Assembly: GCA_934424575.1 (NCBI GenBank)
Contig: CAKRXU010000023.1
Span: 1 to 45,116 of the forward strand
DNA length: 45,116 nucleotides
Direction of reading: 5' to 3'
DNA from: an uncultured Blautia sp.
Lineage (GTDB): Bacteria > Bacillota > Clostridia > Lachnospirales > Lachnospiraceae
Position numbers and translations under genes: made by a program. Shown piece by piece: positions 8,535 to 15,291 of this stretch. The notes beneath the pieces were generated by a model. It had not been told where the DNA came from. It did not search any database and was given only the letters and a program-made list of their open reading frames with translations. Each line of letters starts with the position of its first letter. Position 1 is the first letter of the stretch.

Positions 8535-9205
8535 AAAAAATCAAAATCCTTGGAATCGTCGCAATTTTTTTACTGCTGTGTATTGGCGGTATTATTGCCG
8601 GTGGATATCTGTACCAGAAAGAGAAGCCGGAAGTGAATGAGGATCTTTATGCATGGATCGAGATTCCGGGAACGGAGATTAATAATCCGATCGTGCAGGC
8701 AAAAGCAGGAGATTCTTTTTATACGGATCACGATGTGCAAAAGGAGGAAGACCCCAAAGGCACCCTCTTTACGGAAGATTATAATTCCAGAACGTTTGAT
8801 GATGCGATCACAGTTGTCTATGGAAATAATAATTCTGTCTTTGGGGAACTTTTTCAGTATGCGGATAATCTGTATATGAATGAACATTCACAGATTTATG
8901 TTTCCTGTGCGGGTAAGACATACATATATCGGGTTTTTGCAGCATATAGAACAGATGACAGGCATATCCTGGAGCGTTTTGACTCCGGAAAGACAGAAGG
9001 AAACAGACAGGCATATCTGGACAGTATTCTGAATGGCCGGAGTATGGAGGCACAGATCGATACGTCTGTCAATGTGAACACAGATTCCAGGATATTGACA
9101 TTATCCGTGCATGATACAGAGGATGCTCAGATGAGGTTCCTGGTGCAGGCATGTCTACAAAGCTGTGAAAATGGAGAAAGAAATAAAATTAGCATTGAAG
9201 AATAA
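8531..9205 (+). CDS. Sortase-B-fold protein lacking catalytic His and Cys (probable pseudo-sortase)
   Basis: 224 residues. A membrane anchor (5-27) is followed by a recognisable class B sortase domain: WIEIPGTEINNPIVQ, GTLFTEDYNSRTFDD, VFGELFQYADNLYMNEH and the core strand SRILTLSV. Sortases need His in the motif YGHN and Cys in the motif LTLSTC. Here the matching positions read YGNN (Asn 99) and LTLSVH (His 194); the Arg of the final strand (MRFLVQ, Arg 202) remains. The other Cys residues (17, 126, 208, 212) are not in the catalytic strand. The rest of the fold is intact and the frame open, so a non-catalytic binding role is likely. Start is TTG at 8531, with GGAGG at 8515-8519. Confidence 0.85.
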   Translation: MKKIKILGIVAIFLLLCIGGIIAGGYLYQKEKPEVNEDLYAWIEIPGTEINNPIVQAKAGDSFYTDHDVQKEEDPKGTLFTEDYNSRTFDDAITVVYGNNNSVFGELFQYADNLYMNEHSQIYVSCAGKTYIYRVFAAYRTDDRHILERFDSGKTEGNRQAYLDSILNGRSMEAQIDTSVNVNTDSRILTLSVHDTEDAQMRFLVQACLQSCENGERNKISIEE

Positions 9206-9223
9206 AGAAAAGCATGTTATAAT
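9195..9223 (+). promoter_or_regulatory. Promoter TTGAAG-17-TATAAT of the secreted-protein gene
   Basis: TTGAAG at 9195-9200 and TATAAT at 9218-9223 with a 17-base spacer. It overlaps the last codons of the pseudo-sortase gene, so the next gene can be transcribed independently of the kinase operon. Confidence 0.7.
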
Positions 9224-9265
9224 AATACACAATAAAAGCATAAGAGCAATATGGAGGTTAAAGCT

Positions 9266-9886
9266 ATGAAAGCAAAAAGAGTATTAAAATTTGTAATGAC
9301 ATCCGTAGCTGTACTGGCGTTATCTGTAAATGTACTGGCAGCAGGCAGTATCACAAATGCAGTAGATAAGAATGTCGTAACAGCAACAACTGCTTCAGGA
9401 GAGACTGTTAACGTAAAGATTGAGGACGTTACAGCAAATACTTTCCCGGAAGAGATCCAGAAGGAAGTAGATGCACTGAATGAAGCTAAGGCAGATACCA
9501 CACTTCAGGCAGCATTTGAGACTATCTTTTCCAAGGATGAGATGCCGCAGATCGATCTTTACAATGCAGATGGACTGAAACAGGAAAATATGGATCTGAA
9601 AGAATTTAAATTCCTTTCTCCTGTTATGAACGTCACACTTGACAAAGAGCCTACAGAAGAAGATCCTGTAGATGTTACTTTTACAGTAAACAACCTTACA
9701 GACAAGATTGAGGCATTTATTCTTCATCGTTGTGATAAACATGGCTGGGAATTACTGGAGACAGAGAAGACCAGTGATAATCAGATCAAAGTTTCCTTCC
9801 ATTCCGCAGCTGGTCCGGTAGCTGTTGTTTATCGTGAACTTCCAGAAGAGCAGAATGAGCAGAACACAGAGACAGTAGCTCCGTAA
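9266..9886 (+). CDS. Secreted protein of unknown function
   Basis: 206 residues from the ATG at 9266, which has GGAGG at 9253-9257; a longer frame from 9251 would use the ribosome binding site itself as codons. A clear signal peptide (residues 1-26: basic start, hydrophobic core, NVLAAGS) predicts export. The mature part is acidic and probably beta-rich, with one conserved-looking segment (HRCDKHGWELLE). There is no LPXTG-type motif, membrane tail or enzyme signature. The C-terminus is Glu/Gln/Asn-rich. It is flanked by its own promoter and terminator. I do not recognise the family. Confidence 0.65.
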   Translation: MKAKRVLKFVMTSVAVLALSVNVLAAGSITNAVDKNVVTATTASGETVNVKIEDVTANTFPEEIQKEVDALNEAKADTTLQAAFETIFSKDEMPQIDLYNADGLKQENMDLKEFKFLSPVMNVTLDKEPTEEDPVDVTFTVNNLTDKIEAFILHRCDKHGWELLETEKTSDNQIKVSFHSAAGPVAVVYRELPEEQNEQNTETVAP

Positions 9887-9898
9887 GAGAATAATTTC

Positions 9899-9943
9899 AG
9901 AGGGTACAGGTAGTCATGAATGACTGCTGTACCCTCTTTTTTT
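9899..9943 (+). terminator. Strong terminator after the secreted-protein gene
   Basis: AGAGGGTACAG pairs with CTGTACCCTCT, an inner GTAGTCAT/ATGACTGC stem extends it, and seven T follow. Confidence 0.9.
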
Positions 9944-9982
9944 CGTTGTATATCGAAGCGAGATCAGCGGCGTGTCCGAGGA

Positions 9983-10138
9983 TCATGATCTGGAATGTTT
10001 TTCCATCCATCGCTGGATATATTCCAATTGTTCACGGTCAGAGAGTTCCTGAGAAGCAGAATCGTTCCCGGCTGCGAGACAGCAGAAGAGTACAAATGCC
10101 TGCAGAAGAAAAAAGAATATCAGAAAAATGAACAACAT
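9983..10138 (-). CDS. Small single-span membrane protein (51 residues)
   Basis: On the minus strand an ATG at 10138 is preceded by AAGGAGGC with good spacing, so the product starts MLFIFLIFFFLLQ rather than at the more distant upstream ATG. Residues 2-24 are one hydrophobic helix ending in LFCCLAAG; the remaining 27 residues are charged (SDREQLEYIQRWMEKHSRS) and would lie in the cytoplasm. A TATAAT-type -10 lies about 50 bases upstream. Small proteins of this plan are common but rarely annotated in this group. Function unknown. It is divergent from the subtilisin-like gene. Confidence 0.55.
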   Translation of the reverse strand: MLFIFLIFFFLLQAFVLFCCLAAGNDSASQELSDREQLEYIQRWMEKHSRS

Positions 10139-10190
10139 AAAAAGCCTCCTTCTATTTCTTATGGCTTTCAGTATTGGCATTTTTTCGAAA

Positions 10191-10196
10191 ATTATA
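10191..10196 (-). promoter_or_regulatory. Possible -10 box for the small membrane protein
   Basis: Minus-strand TATAAT preceded directly by TG. No convincing -35 at 17 bases. It would give a leader of about 45 bases. Confidence 0.35.
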
Positions 10197-10252
10197 CATT
10201 TTGTGTTTTGATGGAATACACTAAAATAAGTCCATTTATCAGGAGTATATTC

Positions 10253-11089
10253 ATGAAGCAGTCATTTTATACTGGAAAAGGGGTTGGTGTGGCACTTCTT
10301 GATACGGGAATCTATCCTCATATGGATTTTGGCGATCGTATTTATGCTTTTGCAGATTTTATATCATACAGGAAACTGCCTTACGATGATAATGGTCATG
10401 GAACGTGTGTGGCGGGAATCTTAGGAGGCAGCGGAGCGGCTTCTATGGGAAAGTACAAAGGGATGGCACCGGGATGTTCGCTGATCGGGCTTAAGGTGCT
10501 GGATCGTTTTGGAAACGGCAATAAGGAGGATATCCTGGCGGCGTTTCAGTGGCTTATGAATCACCGGGAGGAGTACAGGATCCGTGTAGTGAATATTTCG
10601 GTCGGCACGACGTATCGTACCAGAAATGATAAGGATGTTCTGGTGCGTGGCGTGGAACAGCTCTGGGACCAGGGACTGGTGGTCGTTGCAGCGGCGGGAA
10701 ATCAGGGACCGGAGCCGGGCAGTATCACAGCTCCGGGATGCAGCAAAAAGGTGATCACGGTGGGTTCCAGCGATATGCTTCTGGGAAAAGAGGGAATCTC
10801 CGGGCGAGGGCCGACGTTTGAGTGTGTCTGTAAACCGGATCTGGTGGCACCGGGACGCCGGATCATGGCGTGTGCGGCCGGGGCGGGAAATACGTATGGA
10901 ATGAAAAGCGGCACGTCGATGTCCACGCCAATGATCTCCGGGGCGGCGGCACTTGCGCTGGAAAAAGATCCCATGCTCACCAACGTAGACATCAAGATGA
11001 TGCTCCGCGACAGTGCAGACGATCTCGGTCTTCCGAAAAATCAGCAGGGATGGGGAAAATTTAACTGTAAAAAGTTCCTTTCGCTGTGA
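10253..11089 (+). CDS. Subtilisin-like serine protease (family S8) without signal peptide
   Basis: 278 residues from the ATG at 10253, chosen because AGGAG lies at 10241-10245; a start at 10211 would add 14 residues (through SPFIRSIF) but has no ribosome binding site. The full catalytic triad is visible: Asp in VALLDTGI, His in NGHGTCVAGI and Ser in SGTSMSTPM, plus the oxyanion Asn in VAAAGNQGPEP. It is short for the family: no signal peptide, no visible propeptide and no C-terminal domains, so a cytoplasmic protease like intracellular subtilisin is likely. It stands alone between a divergent small gene and icd. GC content looks higher than its neighbours in the second half. Confidence 0.9.
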   Translation: MKQSFYTGKGVGVALLDTGIYPHMDFGDRIYAFADFISYRKLPYDDNGHGTCVAGILGGSGAASMGKYKGMAPGCSLIGLKVLDRFGNGNKEDILAAFQWLMNHREEYRIRVVNISVGTTYRTRNDKDVLVRGVEQLWDQGLVVVAAAGNQGPEPGSITAPGCSKKVITVGSSDMLLGKEGISGRGPTFECVCKPDLVAPGRRIMACAAGAGNTYGMKSGTSMSTPMISGAAALALEKDPMLTNVDIKMMLRDSADDLGLPKNQQGWGKFNCKKFLSL

Positions 11090-11135
11090 TTTTCAGGAAA
11101 ATTCGCAGAATTTACTTTAGTAAAGCCTGAAAGTA

Positions 11136-11164
11136 TTGACGGGAATGATTTTTTTCGTTACAAT
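11136..11164 (+). promoter_or_regulatory. Promoter TTGACG-17-TACAAT of icd
   Basis: TTGACG at 11136-11141 and TACAAT at 11159-11164, 17-base spacer. A small dyad TTTACT-TT-AGTAAA at 11111-11124 lies just upstream and could bind a regulator. Confidence 0.75.
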
Positions 11165-11238
11165 GAAACAAATCGTTTCGTTGCTGCGAACAAAGTGAGC
11201 GGCAATAAATGAGTGATATGCAGAGAGAGGAGAACATT

Positions 11239-12447
11239 ATGACAAAAATTCAGATGACAACGCCGTTAGTTGAAATGGACGGAGATGAGATGACCAGAAT
11301 TCTCTGGAAGATGATCAAGGACGAATTATTACTTCCGTATATTGATCTGAATACAGAATACTATGACCTTGGTCTTGCACACCGCAATGATACGGATGAC
11401 CAGGTAACCATCGATGCAGCAGAAGCAACCAAGAAATATGGTGTTGCAGTTAAATGTGCGACCATCACTCCAAACCACGCACGTATGGAAGAATACGATC
11501 TCAAGAAAATGTACAAGAGCCCGAACGGAACGATCCGTGCGATTCTGGATGGAACTGTATTCCGTGCTCCGATCGTAGTAAAGGGAATCGAGCCATGTGT
11601 ACGTAACTGGAAGAAACCGATCACCCTTGCACGTCATGCATACGGAGACATCTACAAGAATACAGAGATGTACGTTGACAAACCGGGTAAAGTAGAGCTT
11701 GTCTATACCTCTGATGATGGAGAAGAGAAGCGTGCTCTGGTTCAGGAATTCAAAGCTCCGGGAGTTGCGATGGGTATGCATAACATGGAAGCTTCTATCG
11801 AAAGCTTTGCAAGAAGCTGCTTCAACTATGCACTGGATACCAAGCAGGATGTATGGTTTGGTGCAAAGGATACCATTTCCAAGACTTACGATGCTAAATT
11901 CAAACAGGTCTTCCAGACGGTATTTGACAATGAGTTCAAGGAGAAATTCAAGGAAGCAGGTCTTACTTACTTCTACAGTCTGATCGATGATATCGTAGCC
12001 CGTGTCATGAAGGCAGAGGGTGGATTTATCTGGGCATGCAAGAACTACGACGGAGATGTTATGAGTGATATGGTATCTTCTGCATTTGGTTCTCTTGCGA
12101 TGATGACATCTGTTCTCGTTTCTCCGAACGGATACTATGAGTATGAGGCTGCTCACGGAACCGTACAGAGACATTATTATCGTCATCTGGAGGGCGGTGA
12201 GACTTCCACAAACTCCGTTGCAACGATCTTTGCATGGACAGGAGCGCTCCGCAAACGTGGAGAACTTGATGGAAATCAGGAACTGGCACAGTTTGCAGAC
12301 AAACTGGAAGAAGCAACTCTTTCCACCATCGAATCCGGAAAGATGACCAAAGACCTGGCACTGATCACCAGCATTGAGAATCCGACCGTACTGAACAGCG
12401 AGCAGTTTATCCTTGCGATCAGAGAGACACTGGATACATTACTTTAA
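11239..12447 (+). CDS. icd: NADP-dependent isocitrate dehydrogenase, eukaryotic-type
   Basis: 402 residues from the ATG at 11239, which has AGGAG about 8 bases upstream; the ATG at 11209 lacks a site. It oxidatively decarboxylates isocitrate to 2-oxoglutarate and makes NADPH, feeding glutamate synthesis. Motifs of the homodimeric group: VEMDGDEMTR at the start, SPNGTIRAILDGTVFR (substrate phosphate-loop region), ITLARHAYGDIYK, DDIVARVMKAEGGFIWACKNYDGDV (metal-binding Asp residues) and EAAHGTVQRHY (NADP site). It is a single-gene unit with its own promoter and a bidirectional terminator. No aconitase or citrate synthase is adjacent. Confidence 0.97.
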   Translation: MTKIQMTTPLVEMDGDEMTRILWKMIKDELLLPYIDLNTEYYDLGLAHRNDTDDQVTIDAAEATKKYGVAVKCATITPNHARMEEYDLKKMYKSPNGTIRAILDGTVFRAPIVVKGIEPCVRNWKKPITLARHAYGDIYKNTEMYVDKPGKVELVYTSDDGEEKRALVQEFKAPGVAMGMHNMEASIESFARSCFNYALDTKQDVWFGAKDTISKTYDAKFKQVFQTVFDNEFKEKFKEAGLTYFYSLIDDIVARVMKAEGGFIWACKNYDGDVMSDMVSSAFGSLAMMTSVLVSPNGYYEYEAAHGTVQRHYYRHLEGGETSTNSVATIFAWTGALRKRGELDGNQELAQFADKLEEATLSTIESGKMTKDLALITSIENPTVLNSEQFILAIRETLDTLL

Positions 12448-12449
12448 AA

Positions 12450-12477
12450 AAACCCTGGCATTACGCCAGGGTTTCCC
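12450..12477. terminator. Bidirectional terminator between icd and the ABC-F gene
   Basis: AAACCCTGGC (12450-12459) pairs with GCCAGGGTTT (12465-12474) around ATTAC. Runs of A before and T after serve both strands (seven T on the minus strand). The stop codon of the minus-strand gene (12461-12463) lies in the loop. Confidence 0.9.
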
Positions 12478-14383
12478 ATTTTTCGTAGAGTTCTTCAAGT
12501 TCTTGTTGGATCTTATCTTTTTCGCGGCTGAGTTCTGCGCAGCGTCCAACGTTGGTGCAGACATCCGGGAGAACCAGTGTTTCATCGATCTCTTTATCGC
12601 GGTTTTCGAGTTCTTCGATCCGCTGTTCGGTTTTCTTAAGCTCTGCTTCCTGCTTACGCTTACGCGCCTGTTCTTCTTTCTGCTGCTGCCAGGTGAGTTT
12701 TCCTTCGGATGCTGTGGCTGGTGCAGTTTCCTGTACCGCCGTGGTCTCCTGCTGCACAGGAGCATATTTCTCAGTGAGCTCTTCTTTTTTCTCAAGGTAA
12801 TAATCGTAATCGCCGATATAGTTGACAACGGCCTGATTGGTCAGTTCCAGGATCCTGGTCGCGGTCTGGTTAATGAAATATCGGTCGTGAGAAACATAGA
12901 AGACGGTTCCGGTATAGCTGTTCAGTGCTTCTTCGAGGATTTCCTTAGAAGCGATATCAAGGTGGTTGGTCGGCTCATCGAGGATCAGGAAGTTTGCCTC
13001 GGAGAGCATCAGTTTCGCGAGGGAAACACGGCCGCGCTCACCACCGGAAAGGGAGGAGATCACTTTGAAAACATCGTCACCGGTAAAAAGGAAGGCGGCG
13101 AGCATGTTTCGGATCTCTGTTTCGGTAAGTGTCGGGTAAGTATCAGAGATTTCCTCAAAGATCGTCTTCTCTGCATGAAGTACATGGTGTTCCTGGTCAT
13201 AATATCCGATCTGAACCTTGGAGCCCAGGGAAAAAGTTCCTGAGTCTGCCGGGATAAGATCGTTGAGGATCTTGAGCATGGTCGTCTTGCCGGTACCGTT
13301 GTTTCCGATCAGGGCAACGCGCTCACCACGCTTGATCTGGAATGAGATATCAGTAAAAAGTGTCTGCTCCGGAAAGCTCTTGGAAAGTTCTTCTACCGTA
13401 AGGACATCGTTTCCACTGACAACTCTTGGTTCGAGAGAAAGTCGCATCTGGCTCTGAACCTCGGTCGGCTTCTCGATCCGCTGGATTTTGCCGAGCATTT
13501 TTTCACGGCTTTCTGCGCGTCGGATGGATTTCTCACGGTTGAAGGATTTTAGCTTGACGATGACGGCTTCCTGATGCTTGATGTCTCTCTGCTGGTTAAG
13601 GTAAGCTTTGTACTGTGCGTCACGCAGCTGTGCCTTCTTTTCGGCGTAAGCGGAGTAGTTGCCACTGTACATGCGGACCTGGGCGGCATCGATCTCAATG
13701 ACTTTCGTTACAACTTTGTCCAGAAAATAACGGTCATGGGAGACGATAAATACAGCACCCGGATAATTCAGAAGATATGTTTCCAGCCAGGAAATGCTCT
13801 CCATATCGAGGTGGTTGGTCGGCTCATCGAGGAGAAGGATGTCCGGCTTGGAGATCAGAAGTTTACCGAGAGCGACACGGGTCTTCTGACCGCCGGAGAG
13901 GGTTTCGACCTGTTTGGAAAAATCTTCGTCCGTAAAACCAAGACCCTTGAGAACACCCATCAGCTCGCTCTTGTAGGCGTAGCCGTTTTCCAGCTCAAAC
14001 TCGTGGGTCAGGCGGGTGTAGGTGTTCATCAGGCGGTCAAGTTCCTCGCCGGAAGCGTTTTTCATCTGGACTTCGATCGCGCGCATGCGGTCTTCCATAT
14101 CGATGATGTACTGCTTGGTCGTGAGCAGTTCCTCGTAGACAGTGCGGTGTCCGCTGACATCCTGATACTGTGCGAGATAGCCGATCTTCTTGTCCTTCAT
14201 CAGAACGACCTGACCGGAATCCGAAGAGATTTCATTCATTATAATACGGAGAAGGGTTGTCTTTCCTGCTCCGTTGTTGCCGATGAGAGCGGCTTTTTCA
14301 CGCTCTTCTATATGAAATGAGGCATCGTTCAAAATGACTTTTTCGCCAAAAGATTTGCTGATGCCCTGACACGATAAGATCAT
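12461..14383 (-). CDS. ABC-F family ATPase (YdiF-like, duplicated ABC, soluble)
   Basis: 640 residues from the ATG at 14383, preceded by GGAGG; the frame upstream is not gene-like. Two ATP-binding cassettes: Walker A GNNGAGKTT with signature LSGGQ and LLLDEPTNHLD in the first, and GNNGTGKTT, LSGGE and LILDEPTNHLD in the second. They are joined by the ABC-F linker of basic helices. The C-terminal extension (about 545-640) is a charged coiled coil, as in B. subtilis YdiF of almost the same length. There are no membrane helices. ABC-F proteins act on the ribosomal E site; whether this one is housekeeping or gives antibiotic protection cannot be read from sequence. Confidence 0.93.
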   Translation of the reverse strand: MILSCQGISKSFGEKVILNDASFHIEEREKAALIGNNGAGKTTLLRIIMNEISSDSGQVVLMKDKKIGYLAQYQDVSGHRTVYEELLTTKQYIIDMEDRMRAIEVQMKNASGEELDRLMNTYTRLTHEFELENGYAYKSELMGVLKGLGFTDEDFSKQVETLSGGQKTRVALGKLLISKPDILLLDEPTNHLDMESISWLETYLLNYPGAVFIVSHDRYFLDKVVTKVIEIDAAQVRMYSGNYSAYAEKKAQLRDAQYKAYLNQQRDIKHQEAVIVKLKSFNREKSIRRAESREKMLGKIQRIEKPTEVQSQMRLSLEPRVVSGNDVLTVEELSKSFPEQTLFTDISFQIKRGERVALIGNNGTGKTTMLKILNDLIPADSGTFSLGSKVQIGYYDQEHHVLHAEKTIFEEISDTYPTLTETEIRNMLAAFLFTGDDVFKVISSLSGGERGRVSLAKLMLSEANFLILDEPTNHLDIASKEILEEALNSYTGTVFYVSHDRYFINQTATRILELTNQAVVNYIGDYDYYLEKKEELTEKYAPVQQETTAVQETAPATASEGKLTWQQQKEEQARKRKQEAELKKTEQRIEELENRDKEIDETLVLPDVCTNVGRCAELSREKDKIQQELEELYEKWETLA

Positions 14384-14414
14384 AAATATTCCTCCAAAGT
14401 CAATATACGCTATG

Positions 14415-14443
14415 ATTATAAGGTCAAATGATAGCTTTGTAAA
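14415..14443 (-). promoter_or_regulatory. Promoter TTTACA-17-TATAAT of the ABC-F gene
   Basis: Minus-strand TTTACA (14438-14443) and TATAAT (14415-14420), 17-base spacer; the leader is about 25 bases. Confidence 0.7.
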
Positions 14444-14483
14444 GGAAATTTCCTCAAAAACTGTATAGATTTGACAACATTGA

Positions 14484-14501
14484 TTGACAATAAAATAACA
14501 T
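14484..14501. promoter_or_regulatory. Possible Rex operator overlapping the rex -35
   Basis: TTGACAATAAAATAACAT agrees with the clostridial Rex pattern TTGTTAAnnnnTTAACAA at about 10 of 14 fixed positions and covers the -35 box and spacer. Rex autoregulation is known in Firmicutes; the match here is imperfect. Confidence 0.35.
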
Positions 14502-14512
14502 TTCGGTATAAT
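14484..14512 (+). promoter_or_regulatory. Consensus promoter TTGACA-17-TATAAT of rex
   Basis: TTGACA at 14484-14489 and TATAAT at 14507-14512, 17-base spacer. A second TTGACA lies at 14471-14476. Confidence 0.85.
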
Positions 14513-14541
14513 TAACGGGAAAGTATAAGGAGGGGACAACG

Positions 14542-15198
14542 GTGGAAGCAAAACAGATATCAAAAGCTGTAATTAAGAGACTGCCCCGGTATTATCGCTA
14601 TCTTGGCGAGTTACTGGAAGACAATGTTGAACGTATATCTTCCAACGATCTTAGTAAGAAAATGCGTGTCACAGCATCGCAGATCCGCCAGGATTTGAAT
14701 AATTTTGGGGGATTTGGGCAGCAGGGATACGGTTATAATGTGAAATATCTCTATACAGAAATCGGTAAGATCCTTGGACTGGATGAGGTACATCCGATGA
14801 TCATCGTCGGTGCCGGTAATCTTGGACAGGCACTTGCCAATTATGTTGACTTTGAAAAACGTGGCTTTAAGCTGGAAGGGATCTTTGATGTCAATCCGGT
14901 ACTGGAGGGCATCGCGGTCCGTGGAATTGAGATTCAGATGATCAGCAATCTCCCATTCTTCCTCAGAGAGAAGAATATTGAGATTGCGATCCTCACACTG
15001 CCGAAGAACAAGGCGAAGGATATGGCAGATATTCTGATCGAGAATGGTATCAAGGCAATCTGGAATTTTGCACATATCGATCTGGAGACTCCGGAGGATG
15101 TGATCGTAGAGAACGTTCATCTTTCTGAGAGTCTGATGACGTTATCTTACAATCTCAGTCAATATCGTCAGGAACACGTGGAAGAGCAGCAATCATAA
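14542..15198 (+). CDS. rex: Redox-sensing transcriptional repressor Rex
   Basis: 218 residues, GTG start with AGGAGG at 14528-14533. An N-terminal winged helix (RLPRYYRYL through SSNDLSKKMRVTASQIRQDL) with the Rex hallmark NNFGGFGQQGYGYNV is followed by a Rossmann domain with GAGNLGQAL for NADH. Rex senses the NADH/NAD ratio and represses fermentation and electron-transfer genes when NADH is low. It is divergent from the ABC-F gene and followed by a terminator. Confidence 0.97.
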   Translation: MEAKQISKAVIKRLPRYYRYLGELLEDNVERISSNDLSKKMRVTASQIRQDLNNFGGFGQQGYGYNVKYLYTEIGKILGLDEVHPMIIVGAGNLGQALANYVDFEKRGFKLEGIFDVNPVLEGIAVRGIEIQMISNLPFFLREKNIEIAILTLPKNKAKDMADILIENGIKAIWNFAHIDLETPEDVIVENVHLSESLMTLSYNLSQYRQEHVEEQQS

Positions 15199-15215
15199 CA
15201 TGAGGACAGCGAGAG

Positions 15216-15262
15216 GCTGTTACCCGGCTCCTTAATGAAGGCGGCTGCGTAACAGCTTTTTG
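15216..15262 (+). terminator. Terminator after rex
   Basis: GCTGTTAC (15216-15223) pairs with GTAACAGC (15249-15256), with additional partial pairing in the loop, followed by TTTTTGCTTT. Confidence 0.75.
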
Positions 15263-15291
15263 CTTTGTATCGTATATCGAGGAGATATCAA

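Noticed and set aside
11329..12186. Minus-strand open frame of 285 codons
   Set aside because: Lies wholly inside icd, codes a Cys/Ile-rich sequence with no domain, and exists because codon use in icd avoids antisense stops.
13574..14320. Plus-strand open frame of 248 codons
   Set aside because: Antisense shadow of the ABC-F gene, no start signals, no recognisable domain.
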